From: Spirosoma sp.
GTDB lineage: Bacteria > Bacteroidota > Bacteroidia > Cytophagales > Spirosomataceae
Direction of reading: 5' to 3'
NCBI GenBank assembly: GCA_028288385.1
Contig: JAQBNX010000454.1
Location: 1 to 10,072, forward strand
Length of the DNA stretch: 10,072 bases
Shown here: positions 1-7,920 of the stretch, piece by piece
Layout of the letters: the number at the start of each line of letters is the position of its first letter
How positions within the stretch are numbered: position 1 is the first letter of the stretch
Program-made: the position numbers and the translations under genes
Notes under the pieces: generated by a model
What the model saw: the letters and a program-made list of their open reading frames with translations, nothing else
What the model was told of the DNA's origin: nothing
Databases searched by the model: none

Positions 1-1
1 A

Positions 2-1240
2 CTGACGGAGAACGACCTCAATACAGCCCTACGGGGTAAGATAAAAACCCTTATCAAACTGGGCGTATTAGATCCGTCAGGGCAATTGCCCTACGCCAAA
101 ATCGGGCAATCGGACGAGGCCGAACCCTGGGAGTCAGAAAAACACAAAGCGGTAGCCCGCCAGGTTGCCCGCGAATCGGTCGTGTTATTGAAAAATGAAC
201 GCGATTTTTTGCCACGTACTAAAACGGCGGTTAAATCAATCGCCGTCATTGGTCCACGGGCTGGCCAGGTGTCAACGGATTTCTACGGAGGCCCAACGCC
301 TTATGCGATTAGTGTGCTGCAGGGCATCAAAGACAAGCTTGGTGCTTCGGTAACGGTCAACTACGCGGCCGATAATGAGGGGCAGGCAGCCGTAAACGCG
401 GCCCGGACATCCGACATGGCTATTGTTGTTATTGGCAACGACCCCATGTGTGGCACTACGAACATTGGCGAGGCCTTTAATCGCGATGGCTCTACCAAGC
501 CTTGTCCCGAGAACGGAGAGGGAAGGGAAGGGCGTGACCGCCAATCGCTGGATATTCCGACCGAAGACCTGGTAAAGGAAGTGTATGCCGCCAATCCGAA
601 TACCCTTGTCGTCCTTGTCTCCAGCTTTCCTTACTCAATCAACTGGACCCAGGCGCATGTGCCGGCTGTTCTTCACATCACGCATACGGCCCAGGACCAG
701 GGAGCGGCCATCGCCGACGTTATTTTTGGCGATTACAATCCCGGTGGACGATTAACCCAAACCTGGCCTAAATCACTGGATCAACTGCCACCCCTTTCTG
801 AGTATGATATCCGGAAGGGACGCACGTATCTATACAGCAAAGAAGAGCCCCTGTATCCATTTGGCTACGGTCTCAGCTATACCAAATTTGATTACTCGGA
901 TCTTAAACTGAGTGGCGAAACCCTGGCCAAAAATGGTACGGCAACGATTCAGATTGCCGTAAAAAATACGGGAAGCCGGGAGGGCGACGAAGTAGTTCAG
1001 CTCTACGTGCAGTATCCTCAATCCAAAGTCGTCCGCCCCATCAAAGAATTGAAAGGTTTCAGCCGGATCTCGCTGAAACCGGGTGAATCGAAAGTCGTTT
1101 CGTTGCTACTAAAAGCGGAATCGTTGGCCTGGTGGAATGAAAAAACAAACCGCTGGGAAGTAGAAGAAGGGCCGGTTGCGATTCTCATAGGTGGGTCATC
1201 TATGGATATCAGGCTGCAAAAAACAATGCAGGTAAAGTAG
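2..1240 (+). CDS. Glycoside hydrolase family 3 beta-glycosidase, C-terminal part (5' end outside window)
   Basis: Exo-acting beta-glucosidase or beta-xylosidase, probably periplasmic. The frame is open from base 2, so the gene starts upstream; TTG at 86 is internal, because the codons before it already read as GH3 sequence (ALRGKIKTLIKLGVLDPS). The 412 visible residues begin at the end of the catalytic barrel; the nucleophile Asp is therefore not seen. Next come the alpha/beta sandwich domain (VVLLKNE near residue 60, IAVIGP near 80), the acid/base candidate Glu176 in REGRDR (bases 527-529, as in the EGxDR motif of the family), the PFGYGLSYTKF motif at 286, and a C-terminal fibronectin III-like domain (about 300-405; EVVQLYVQ, PIKELKGF). 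Two cysteines, 150 and 168, bracket the loop before the acid/base. It sits 38 bases before the rhamnosidase and is likely in the same operon. Family is certain; whether it prefers glucose or xylose is not. Confidence 0.93.
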   Translation: MTENDLNTALRGKIKTLIKLGVLDPSGQLPYAKIGQSDEAEPWESEKHKAVARQVARESVVLLKNERDFLPRTKTAVKSIAVIGPRAGQVSTDFYGGPTPYAISVLQGIKDKLGASVTVNYAADNEGQAAVNAARTSDMAIVVIGNDPMCGTTNIGEAFNRDGSTKPCPENGEGREGRDRQSLDIPTEDLVKEVYAANPNTLVVLVSSFPYSINWTQAHVPAVLHITHTAQDQGAAIADVIFGDYNPGGRLTQTWPKSLDQLPPLSEYDIRKGRTYLYSKEEPLYPFGYGLSYTKFDYSDLKLSGETLAKNGTATIQIAVKNTGSREGDEVVQLYVQYPQSKVVRPIKELKGFSRISLKPGESKVVSLLLKAESLAWWNEKTNRWEVEEGPVAILIGGSSMDIRLQKTMQVK

Positions 1241-1278
1241 CCTAAACCCCTTATCTTCTATCATTTAGAGCTAGTATC

Positions 1279-4200
1279 ATGAAATATGCACCCCCATTCC
1301 TTCTTTGCTTTGGTCTATCAGTATCTGTTTTTTGTCAGCCAGCGCCTGATGGACTCAAAACGGGCTTCGTAACGATCCCGCAGTCGGCCAAACCGCGCGT
1401 GTGGTGGCACTGGATGAATGGTAACGTGACCAAAGAAGGCATCACCAAAGACCTTGAATGGATGAAGCGGGTAGGGATTGGGGGCTTTCAGAACTTTGAT
1501 GCGAGCCTGTTCACGCCAAACGTAACGCCCAAAAAACTGGTGTTTATGACACCGGAATGGAAAGACGCGTTCCGGCATACGACCGAGCTGGCCCAAAAAC
1601 TCCAGCTCGAAATGGCCATTGCCGGGTCGCCCGGTTGGAGCGTGACGGGTGGTCCGTGGGTACAACCGCCCGATGCCATGAAGAAATACGTCTGGACCGA
1701 AACGCGCGTGAAGGGTGGACAGGCTTTTTCGGGCAAGTTGCCCCAACCGCCAAACACAGTGGGCAAATTTCAAAATGTTCCTGTGGCTCCGGACGCGCTG
1801 AGCAGCCCAACCGGCGATGTGACGGGCTACTACGCCGATGCCGCCGTCATAGCCTATCGCCTGCCGGCTGCCGAGAAAGCAGTTACGGCGCTGAACCCAA
1901 AAATAACATCGAGTGGCGGTACGTTCAACCTGGCTGAGCTAACCGATGGCGACCTGGCTACTGCCAAAGTCCTGCCGCCGATGGAAGTAGGGCAGGATGG
2001 GTGGGTTCAATATGAGTTCGATACACCACAGACAATAAAGGCATTTACCATAGTAGGTGCAGCCCCGGCTGGTCAGTTAGCCGAATTCAGAGGGGCACCC
2101 GACAACCGGATGCTGAAAGTGAGCGACGACGGGAAGACCTTCCGGGATGTTGTCATCATTCGGGGCAGCACGGTGCCCCAAAGCACCATGGCCATCCCGC
2201 CCACTACGGCCAAATACTTCCGGTTTACATTTAAAACCGAGAAGCCTGAACCCAATGGACTAGCTGCCATGATGGGTGGCAGTGCCGCACCCGGCAAACC
2301 GCAGGGTGTACCCATCGCCGAACTGGTCCTGCATAACACCGACCGCGTGGATCTGTTCGAGCAGAAAGCCGGTTTCAGTCCCTGGAAAGAAAGCACTCAC
2401 TCGCTGGTGAAAGCTGATGCCGATGCCATCCCGACCGATGATGTGGTGGACCTAACGTCGAAAATGAGCCAAGACGGTACGCTGAACTGGACGGCTCCGG
2501 CGGGTACAGCATCCACTCGGGACTGGGTAGTTATGCGACTGGGTTATTCGATCACGGGACGCAAAAATCACCCTGCTTCGCCCGAAGCGACGGGCCTGGA
2601 AGTGGATAAGCTCGACAAGGTGGCCGTTCGGAAATACATCGATACGTACCTGGACATGTACAAAGATGCTACGGGCAACAAACTGGGTCCAAAAGGGCTG
2701 GAATATATGGTGCTGGACTCCTACGAAGCAGGCCACATGACCTGGACTAAAACCATGCCCGACGAGTTTCAGAAACGGCGCGGCTACGCCATTACGCCCT
2801 GGCTGCCAGTGCTGACGGGTCGGATAGTACGTAGTGCCGAAGCGAGTGAGAAGTTTCTGTGGGATTTCCGCAAGACCATCGGCGAATTAATCGTTGAAAA
2901 CCACTATGAAGTGATTGGCGAGGCTCTGCATACACGGGGTATGAAACGTTATACCGAATCGCACGAGAACGGCCGAATTTACCTTGCCGACGGCATGGAT
3001 GTGAAACGCCGGGCCGATATTCCCATGTCGGCTATGTGGACGCCGGGCAGTCTGGCTGGTGGCAGCAATGAAGAAGTACGCAGCGAAGCCGACATTCGGG
3101 AAGCGGCTTCGGTGGCGCATATCTATGGGCAGAACCTCGTTGCCGCCGAGTCCATGACTTCTATTCAAAACGCGTTTAGCTGGCATCCCGAAAAACTCAA
3201 ACGCACTGCCGACCTCGAAATGGCGTCGGGCCTGAATCGCTTTGTTATCCACACCTCTGTTCACCAGCCACTGGATGACAAAAAGCCTGGCTTTTCGCTG
3301 GGGCCTTTCGGGCAGTACTTCACCCGGCAGGAGACCTGGGCCGAACCGGCAAAGGCTTGGATGGACTATCTGGGCCGTAGCTGTTATCTGCTCCAGCAGG
3401 GCAAGCCGGTGGTAGACGTTCTGTATTACTATGGCGAGAACAACAACATTACGCAGGCATTTGCAGAGAAACTGCCCGCCATCCCGGCTGGCTACGAATT
3501 TGACTTTGCCAATTCGACAGTGCTGAAAGAGGCTCTTCGCGTCGAAGGCGGCAGGATCGTTACGCCGAGCGGTCAGCAATACCGGGTATTGGTGCTGGAT
3601 GCCACGGCCAACACCATGACCTTGCCGGTCCTGAAAAAACTGGGCGACTTGGTCAAAGCAGGTATGAAGGTAGTGGGTGCCAAGCCCGAACGCTCGCCCA
3701 GCCTAAGTGATAATCCAACTGATTTCACCGCCCTGGCAACGCAAATCTGGAGCAACCCGAACGTATCGACCAAACCAGTAGATGCCGTATTGAGCGAGAT
3801 GGGGGTGCAGAAAGACGTGGACGTATCGGGTGCTAAATCAAAAATCCTGTACGTACATCGCCAGACCCCTGACACTGACCTGTACTGGCTCGACAACCGC
3901 AGTGATGAACCGAACCAAGCTACCATCAGCTTCCGCGTTACAGACAAGATGCCCGAACTGTGGAATCCCCAAACGGGCAAAACCGAGACGGTATCGTACC
4001 AGATCAAAGATGGCCGTACTAATATACCCCTCAAGTTTGAGTCCTGGGATGCCTATTTCATCGTCTTTCGCCAGAAATTAACAGTGGCTTCCTATACCAA
4101 ACCAGCCGTTACGGAGTCTACCGTCGCCCGTGTGGATGGAGCCTGGAAGGTGTCATTCCAGGAAGATAGGGGTGCTCCGGGACAGGCTCAATTCGGTCAA

Positions 4201-4596
4201 CTGGCCTCGTGGACGGACAACCCCGACGCAGGCATCAAGTACTTTTCGGGCACTGCCACCTATGACAATACGTTTAATGTGCCTACAGTCGCTAAAAATG
4301 GGCGGTATGTCCTGGATTTAGGGGATGTCAAGAACATGGCTGAAGTCATTGTCAATGGCAAAAACATGGGCATCGCCTGGAAGAAACCTTTTCAGGTGGA
4401 TGTTACGGAAGCCCTGAAGCCCGGTGCCAACACGCTGCAAATCAAGGTCACTAATCTGTGGGTGAACCGGCTGATTGGTGACGCACAACCAGGTGTTACC
4501 AACAAAGTCACCTACACCACCATGCCTTTCTACCGGGCCGATTCGCCCCTGTTACCATCTGGTTTGCTGGGTCCAGTCCGTATCTTATCCAAATAG
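1279..4596 (+). CDS. GH106-type alpha-L-rhamnosidase, secreted
   Basis: Predicted to hydrolyse terminal alpha-L-rhamnose from plant glycans (such as rhamnogalacturonan side chains) or rhamnosylated small molecules. The protein has 1105 residues, usual for the family. Residues 1-20 look like a signal peptide (MKYAPPFLLCFGLSVSVFCQ), so export to the periplasm is likely. The N-terminal signature PRVWWHWMNGNVTKEGITKD (39-58) followed by MKRVGIGGFQ is characteristic of GH106. A discoidin-like beta domain (about 210-355, with ELTDGD, VQYEF, VSDDGKTF and YFRFTF) is inserted in the catalytic region. Candidate catalytic or metal-binding acids are Glu483 in LDSYEAGHM, Glu560 and Glu563 in YTESHENG, and Glu624 in AAESM; exact roles are inferred by position. 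The C-terminal part (about 985-1100) resembles a GH2-like sugar-binding beta-sandwich (VIVNGKNMG, NTLQIKVTNLWVNRLIGD). It lies between a GH3 gene and an esterase in a tight operon; no regulator is visible. Confidence 0.93.
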   Translation: MKYAPPFLLCFGLSVSVFCQPAPDGLKTGFVTIPQSAKPRVWWHWMNGNVTKEGITKDLEWMKRVGIGGFQNFDASLFTPNVTPKKLVFMTPEWKDAFRHTTELAQKLQLEMAIAGSPGWSVTGGPWVQPPDAMKKYVWTETRVKGGQAFSGKLPQPPNTVGKFQNVPVAPDALSSPTGDVTGYYADAAVIAYRLPAAEKAVTALNPKITSSGGTFNLAELTDGDLATAKVLPPMEVGQDGWVQYEFDTPQTIKAFTIVGAAPAGQLAEFRGAPDNRMLKVSDDGKTFRDVVIIRGSTVPQSTMAIPPTTAKYFRFTFKTEKPEPNGLAAMMGGSAAPGKPQGVPIAELVLHNTDRVDLFEQKAGFSPWKESTHSLVKADADAIPTDDVVDLTSKMSQDGTLNWTAPAGTASTRDWVVMRLGYSITGRKNHPASPEATGLEVDKLDKVAVRKYIDTYLDMYKDATGNKLGPKGLEYMVLDSYEAGHMTWTKTMPDEFQKRRGYAITPWLPVLTGRIVRSAEASEKFLWDFRKTIGELIVENHYEVIGEALHTRGMKRYTESHENGRIYLADGMDVKRRADIPMSAMWTPGSLAGGSNEEVRSEADIREAASVAHIYGQNLVAAESMTSIQNAFSWHPEKLKRTADLEMASGLNRFVIHTSVHQPLDDKKPGFSLGPFGQYFTRQETWAEPAKAWMDYLGRSCYLLQQGKPVVDVLYYYGENNNITQAFAEKLPAIPAGYEFDFANSTVLKEALRVEGGRIVTPSGQQYRVLVLDATANTMTLPVLKKLGDLVKAGMKVVGAKPERSPSLSDNPTDFTALATQIWSNPNVSTKPVDAVLSEMGVQKDVDVSGAKSKILYVHRQTPDTDLYWLDNRSDEPNQATISFRVTDKMPELWNPQTGKTETVSYQIKDGRTNIPLKFESWDAYFIVFRQKLTVASYTKPAVTESTVARVDGAWKVSFQEDRGAPGQAQFGQLASWTDNPDAGIKYFSGTATYDNTFNVPTVAKNGRYVLDLGDVKNMAEVIVNGKNMGIAWKKPFQVDVTEALKPGANTLQIKVTNLWVNRLIGDAQPGVTNKVTYTTMPFYRADSPLLPSGLLGPVRILSK

Positions 4597-4602
4597 CCCA
4601 AA

Positions 4603-5511
4603 ATGCCCAAAGCTATGCCGTTACGTCGTTTTTTGCTCATGCTGAGCGTGCTCATCGGCCCTATTGCTCAGGCCCAGCAGGTCATTCGCCTGTATGATGG
4701 CAAAGCCCCGGGCTCTGAAAGCTGGACGTGGGAGGAGGCCGAGAGCAGCACTAATCAGTTTAACACAAGAGTCATTTATAACGTAGCTACCCCCACGTTA
4801 ACGGCCTATATGCCCAGTGCTGATCTGGCCACGGGTACAGCGATAGTCATTGCACCGGGTGGGGCCTTTCATACGCTTTCGATTGATTCTGAAGGCATCG
4901 ACGTAGCAAAGTGGCTGGCCGCAAAAGGCGTGGCAGCTTTCGTGCTCAAATACCGGGTGGTGCGCAGCCTGACCAATGATCCCGTTGCCGAACTGATGAC
5001 CAAAATGGCCGATTTTAAAAAGCTGGATGCCGAAAACACCCCGGTTGTTCCCTTAGCCATTGCCGATGGCCGACGGGCCATTGAGTATGTGCGGAAACAC
5101 GCCAGTGAGTTAGGCATCCAATCCAACCGAATCGGTCTGATGGGTTTCTCAGCGGGCGGCACCGTTACGATGGGTGTGGGTTTTGCGTACTCGCCCGCTA
5201 ACAGACCTGACTTTCTCGCCCCGATTTATCCGTACCTCGGCCAGGGAGCGATAGAAAAACAGGTAGTCCCAACCGACGCCCCTCCGCTGTTCGTCTGTGC
5301 TGCCAGCGACGACCAGTTAGGTCTGGCTCCCCACAGTACAAAACTGTATAACGATTGGCTGGCAGCTGGCAAATCGGCCGAACTGCACATGTACCTTAAG
5401 GGCGGACATGGTTTCGGGATGCGAAAGCAGAACCTGCCAACTGATACGTGGGTCGACCGCTTCGGCGATTGGCTCAAACTAAACGGTTATCTAACCAAAG
5501 CTAAACCTTAA
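4603..5511 (+). CDS. Secreted alpha/beta-hydrolase, probable carbohydrate esterase
   Basis: Serine esterase of 302 residues, probably removing acetyl or similar ester groups that block the neighbouring glycosidases. A signal peptide is clear: basic RR at 8-9, hydrophobic 10-22, and a likely cleavage after AQA (22-24). The oxyanion region is APGGAFH (84-90), the nucleophile is Ser183 in GFSAGG, the acid is Asp236 or Asp237 in CAASDD, and the His is His269 in KGGHGFGM. All parts of the triad are therefore present, and the GHGFG ending is common in esterases found with xylan and pectin enzymes. The start at 4603 lies only 6 bases after the rhamnosidase stop, which implies co-transcription; ATG 4615 is an alternative start that would still leave a signal peptide. 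A hairpin follows 9 bases after the stop. The ester substrate is not determinable; a lipase or peptidase role is less likely given the context. Confidence 0.85.
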   Translation: MPKAMPLRRFLLMLSVLIGPIAQAQQVIRLYDGKAPGSESWTWEEAESSTNQFNTRVIYNVATPTLTAYMPSADLATGTAIVIAPGGAFHTLSIDSEGIDVAKWLAAKGVAAFVLKYRVVRSLTNDPVAELMTKMADFKKLDAENTPVVPLAIADGRRAIEYVRKHASELGIQSNRIGLMGFSAGGTVTMGVGFAYSPANRPDFLAPIYPYLGQGAIEKQVVPTDAPPLFVCAASDDQLGLAPHSTKLYNDWLAAGKSAELHMYLKGGHGFGMRKQNLPTDTWVDRFGDWLKLNGYLTKAKP

Positions 5512-5520
5512 TACACCCTG

Positions 5521-5548
5521 AAAACGAGGACATCTGGCACTCGTTTTT
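5521..5548 (+). terminator. Putative intrinsic terminator after the glycosidase operon
   Basis: AAAACGAG (5521-5528) pairs perfectly with CTCGTTTT (5540-5547) around an 11-base loop, with one more T at 5548. The 3' arm supplies the T run and the 5' arm an A run, so it could act on both strands. It begins 9 bases after the esterase stop. Only four pairs are in the CGAG/CTCG core, so it is modest in strength. Confidence 0.5.
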
Positions 5549-5617
5549 CCAGGTCTAACCGCTGAAAAGGCAACAGTCAACCGAATCCCCGGCCCACGAT
5601 ACGTCAGTAATCGGTGT

Positions 5618-5635
5618 TTTACCCCAAGGGGTAAA
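5618..5635. promoter_or_regulatory. Perfect palindromic dyad, candidate operator
   Basis: TTTACCCC and GGGGTAAA are exact reverse complements separated by AA. Eight-base arms with a 2-base centre suit a dimeric transcription factor better than an RNA hairpin. The dyad is the strongest symmetrical element in the gap before the dioxygenase gene, and lies 92 bases before its chosen ATG and 11 bases before the TTTG of the candidate promoter. The regulator is unknown; none is encoded in the window. Confidence 0.45.
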
Positions 5636-5646
5636 TGTGGACTGTA

Positions 5647-5679
5647 TTTGTCTAAAGTTTTGGAGGTGTTAGTCATTTG
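5647..5679 (+). promoter_or_regulatory. Weak candidate promoter of Bacteroidota type
   Basis: TTTG (5647-5650), then 19 bases, then TA, four bases and TTTG (5670-5679). The Bacteroidota primary-sigma consensus is TTTG, 19-20 bases, TAnnTTTG, so this matches except for two extra bases inside the -7 box. Transcription would start near 5685-5690 and give a leader of about 40 bases before ATG 5728. The imperfect -7 element keeps confidence low. Confidence 0.25.
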
Positions 5680-5727
5680 ATCAGTCAACAACCAGTCAGT
5701 CAAAGAGTTAGTAAACCTTACAAGTCC

Positions 5728-6720
5728 ATGGCTAAGAACCCACATTACCTTTCGCAACTTGCCCACCTCGAGCTTTATTCGCCCGACGTGGAAAAATCCG
5801 TTCACTTTCTCCGCGACATTGTTGGTTTAGATGAAACCGGTCGTGATGACAACTCGGTGTATTTCAGGGCATGGGGCGATTATTTCCACCATACGCTCAA
5901 GATTACCTATCGAGAAACAGCCGGTATGGGGCATCTTGGCTGGCGGGCCGATAGTCCCGAAGCGCTGGACGAATGCGTGGCTTATCTGGAACAAACCGGG
6001 GCGGGGCGCGGCTGGGTCGACGGTGACTTAGGTCATGGAAAGGCGTACCGGTTTCAATCACCCGATGGGCACACGCATGAAGTGTTCTGGGACGTGGTGT
6101 GGCTGCGTGAAACCGGTGAACGCGGGAGTATCTATGCCGACCGTTACGCCAGCAACCGGCGCATGGGGGTTAACCCGCGCCGATTCGACCACGTTACCTA
6201 CATGGTGGCCAAATTCCAGTATCAGAAAGAGAAAGCATTCTGGCAGGGCATGGGCCTGAAAAATCCGGATGAGGTACGCATGAGTGACGATATTCCCCCC
6301 ATTGGCGGCCTGTGGACCATCGGAAACCTCTCGCACGATATTGCGGTATTTACCGACCCTAACATCGAGCCGGGCGAAGGCACATTTAACCACCTTGCCT
6401 TTAATTTCGACAGCCGGGAGGAAGTCTTGCTGGCCCTGGATTACTTCACCGAAAAAGGGTTCAAGAGTGTTATGGGCGCGCCCACCCGCCACAAAGCCGA
6501 TGAGGGTTTCTTTATTTACATTATTGACCCCGGCAGCGGCATCATCTTTGAGTTCTACGCAGGTGCCCGACTGATTTTCGCTCCCGACCACGGCCCTGAT
6601 CTTCATTACCTGAAAGACAACCCGAACGATGCCTGGGGCACAGCCAATCCGTTTGCCGAAATGGGCAAAGGCAAAAAGCTCGGCCTGACCGACGGCGTTG
6701 TGAAACCAGTTGACATGTAA
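5728..6720 (+). CDS. Type I extradiol ring-cleavage dioxygenase (catechol 2,3-dioxygenase-like, VOC family)
   Basis: Predicted Fe(II) enzyme opening a catechol-type ring next to the two hydroxyls, in the cytoplasm. From ATG 5728 it has 330 residues with two VOC modules: N-terminal about 7-125 (LAHLELYSPD; SPDGHTHEVFWDV) and catalytic about 150-285. Metal ligands are His155 (RFDHVTY), His222 (FNHLAF) and Glu275 (FEFYAG), matching XylE His153, His214 and Glu265 in order and spacing. Second-shell residues are also present: His203 (LSHDIAVF), His255 (TRHKAD) and Tyr264 (FIYIIDP), equivalent to XylE His199, His246 and Tyr255. The enzyme should thus be active. The frame stays open upstream to TTG 5677, which has GGAGGT 10 bases before it, but the extra 17 residues are polar and precede the fold, so ATG 5728 is preferred. 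It leads a four-gene operon. No XylT-like ferredoxin is next to it. Substrate unknown. Confidence 0.88.
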   Translation: MAKNPHYLSQLAHLELYSPDVEKSVHFLRDIVGLDETGRDDNSVYFRAWGDYFHHTLKITYRETAGMGHLGWRADSPEALDECVAYLEQTGAGRGWVDGDLGHGKAYRFQSPDGHTHEVFWDVVWLRETGERGSIYADRYASNRRMGVNPRRFDHVTYMVAKFQYQKEKAFWQGMGLKNPDEVRMSDDIPPIGGLWTIGNLSHDIAVFTDPNIEPGEGTFNHLAFNFDSREEVLLALDYFTEKGFKSVMGAPTRHKADEGFFIYIIDPGSGIIFEFYAGARLIFAPDHGPDLHYLKDNPNDAWGTANPFAEMGKGKKLGLTDGVVKPVDM

Positions 6721-6733
6721 AGATTTCGGAAAA

Positions 6734-6758
6734 GGTAATTGGCGAATGGATAATTACC
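6734..6758 (+). repeat. Small inverted repeat between dioxygenase and hydrolase genes
   Basis: GGTAATT (6734-6740) and AATTACC (6752-6758) are exact reverse complements around an 11-base loop, within the 74-base gap after the dioxygenase. No T run follows, so it does not look like a terminator. It could be a weak mRNA-processing or stability hairpin, or chance. Confidence 0.3.
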
Positions 6759-6794
6759 GACTCACCCAATCACTCACATTACTATAACCAATCC

Positions 6795-7916
6795 ATGTGG
6801 CATTATTTTCCGGGGCAGTATATGCCCTCATACCAGGTTAACCGCGCCTTGACGCAGGCTCATTACGGTGGGGGCGAATTCGCCGAATGTCTGGAAGTCG
6901 CGGGTCAGATCACACCCGGCGATAACGAGAGTTTTCACCACGCCTGGGTTAACATGGGCAATAAGGTTTTCGGTATTGGCGAAACGGCCCTGCAAAACGG
7001 CAACTTCGCCACGGCCCGGCGGTCGATGCTGCGGGCGTTCAATTACCTCCGCACGGCTGAGTTCTTTTTGAAACCCCATGATCCGCGCAAAATGCCGACG
7101 TACCTAAAGTCGCGTGAGGCATTTTTAAAAGCGATTGAGCATTTCGACAATAAGCCGCTGCAAGTGGAGATACCGTTTGAAGCCGGGCAGGCGTCCCTGT
7201 CATTTTTACCCGGCTATCTGTTTGCTCCGGCCGGCGTTCAAAACCCCCCGCTGATGATTATGTTCGGCGGGTTAGACAGCCTGGCCGAAGAACTTTACTT
7301 TGGCATTTCGCAGCACCTCAACGAACGGGGTATTGCCCTACTGGCGATGGATGGACCCGGACAAGGCTATTCGCTACGCGTCAATAATATATTAACCCGT
7401 TACGATTTCAATGTGGCCGGTACGGCCGTGCTCGACTGGGCTATTGAGAATCTGAAAGACCATGTAGATACCAGCCGCATCGGCATTGGTGCCGTGTCGA
7501 TGGGTGGCTATATGGCGGCTCGCTGTGCCGCCTTTGAGCCACGTTTTAAAGTTTGTATGGTGTTCGGTGCCGTATGGTCGTACTACGACATCTGGAAAAA
7601 CCGGCCCGACAATCACCCCTTGGCTGAGATTGTGCAGCACATCGTGGGAGCCGATAACATGGCCGACGCCCGCGAACGGCTGAAACAGTTCGCACTTGAC
7701 GGCGTAGCGGAAAAGATTGCGATGCCGACCTACATCCTGCATGGTGAAGACGACCGCCAGAACTTTGTCGAAAACGCATACAAGCTGGATGCGGCCCTGA
7801 CCTGCGAACACGTGCTGGAGGTTGTGCCGAAAGAAGAAAGCGGTTCGGCTCACTGCCAGATCGACGACTTCACCAAGACGTTCAATATGTACGACTGGAT
7901 TGCGAAAAAACTGTAA
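6795..7916 (+). CDS. Alpha/beta-hydrolase of the 2,6-dihydroxypseudooxynicotine hydrolase / FrsA-like type
   Basis: Cytoplasmic serine hydrolase of 373 residues without a signal peptide. The helical N-terminal part (about 1-120, with YGGGEF and GDNESFHHAWVNMG) followed by an alpha/beta-hydrolase core matches the architecture of 2,6-dihydroxypseudooxynicotine hydrolase, which splits a C-C bond in nicotine breakdown. In the core, GGLDS (158-162) lies at the oxyanion region, AMDGPGQGYS at 184-193, the nucleophile is Ser235 in GAVSMGGY, the acid is Asp319 or Asp320 in LHGEDDRQ, and His353 is in GSAHCQID. The triad is complete. It follows the extradiol dioxygenase by 74 bases, so it could hydrolyse the meta-cleavage product; that link is inference. 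An ordinary esterase or thioesterase is the main alternative. ATG 6795 is chosen because family-like sequence begins at once; ATG 6822 would cut it off. No Shine-Dalgarno is evident. Confidence 0.85.
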   Translation: MWHYFPGQYMPSYQVNRALTQAHYGGGEFAECLEVAGQITPGDNESFHHAWVNMGNKVFGIGETALQNGNFATARRSMLRAFNYLRTAEFFLKPHDPRKMPTYLKSREAFLKAIEHFDNKPLQVEIPFEAGQASLSFLPGYLFAPAGVQNPPLMIMFGGLDSLAEELYFGISQHLNERGIALLAMDGPGQGYSLRVNNILTRYDFNVAGTAVLDWAIENLKDHVDTSRIGIGAVSMGGYMAARCAAFEPRFKVCMVFGAVWSYYDIWKNRPDNHPLAEIVQHIVGADNMADARERLKQFALDGVAEKIAMPTYILHGEDDRQNFVENAYKLDAALTCEHVLEVVPKEESGSAHCQIDDFTKTFNMYDWIAKKL

Positions 7917-7920
7917 ACCG

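Noticed and set aside
86..88. TTG at 86 as the start of the GH3 gene
   Set aside because: The frame is open to the window edge and the upstream codons encode typical GH3 sequence, so the gene simply begins outside the window.
1241..1278. Gap between GH3 and GH106 genes as a separate promoter region
   Set aside because: Only 38 bases, with no TTTG / TAnnTTTG pair and no dyad; co-transcription is simpler.
2887..3579. Long open frame of 230 codons on the - strand inside the rhamnosidase gene
   Set aside because: It lies wholly opposite a well-supported GH106 gene, has no recognisable domain and is explained by the codon bias of the true gene.
5574..5703. CAGTCAA occurring three times (5574, 5682, 5697) as possible regulatory repeats
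   Set aside because: The copies are only seven bases, irregularly spaced and on one strand; chance or slippage-type low complexity is enough to explain them.
5491..5805. Antisense frame spanning the inter-operon gap (104 codons)
   Set aside because: It overlaps the ends of two real genes, crosses the putative terminator and dyad, and shows no family resemblance or ribosome binding site.
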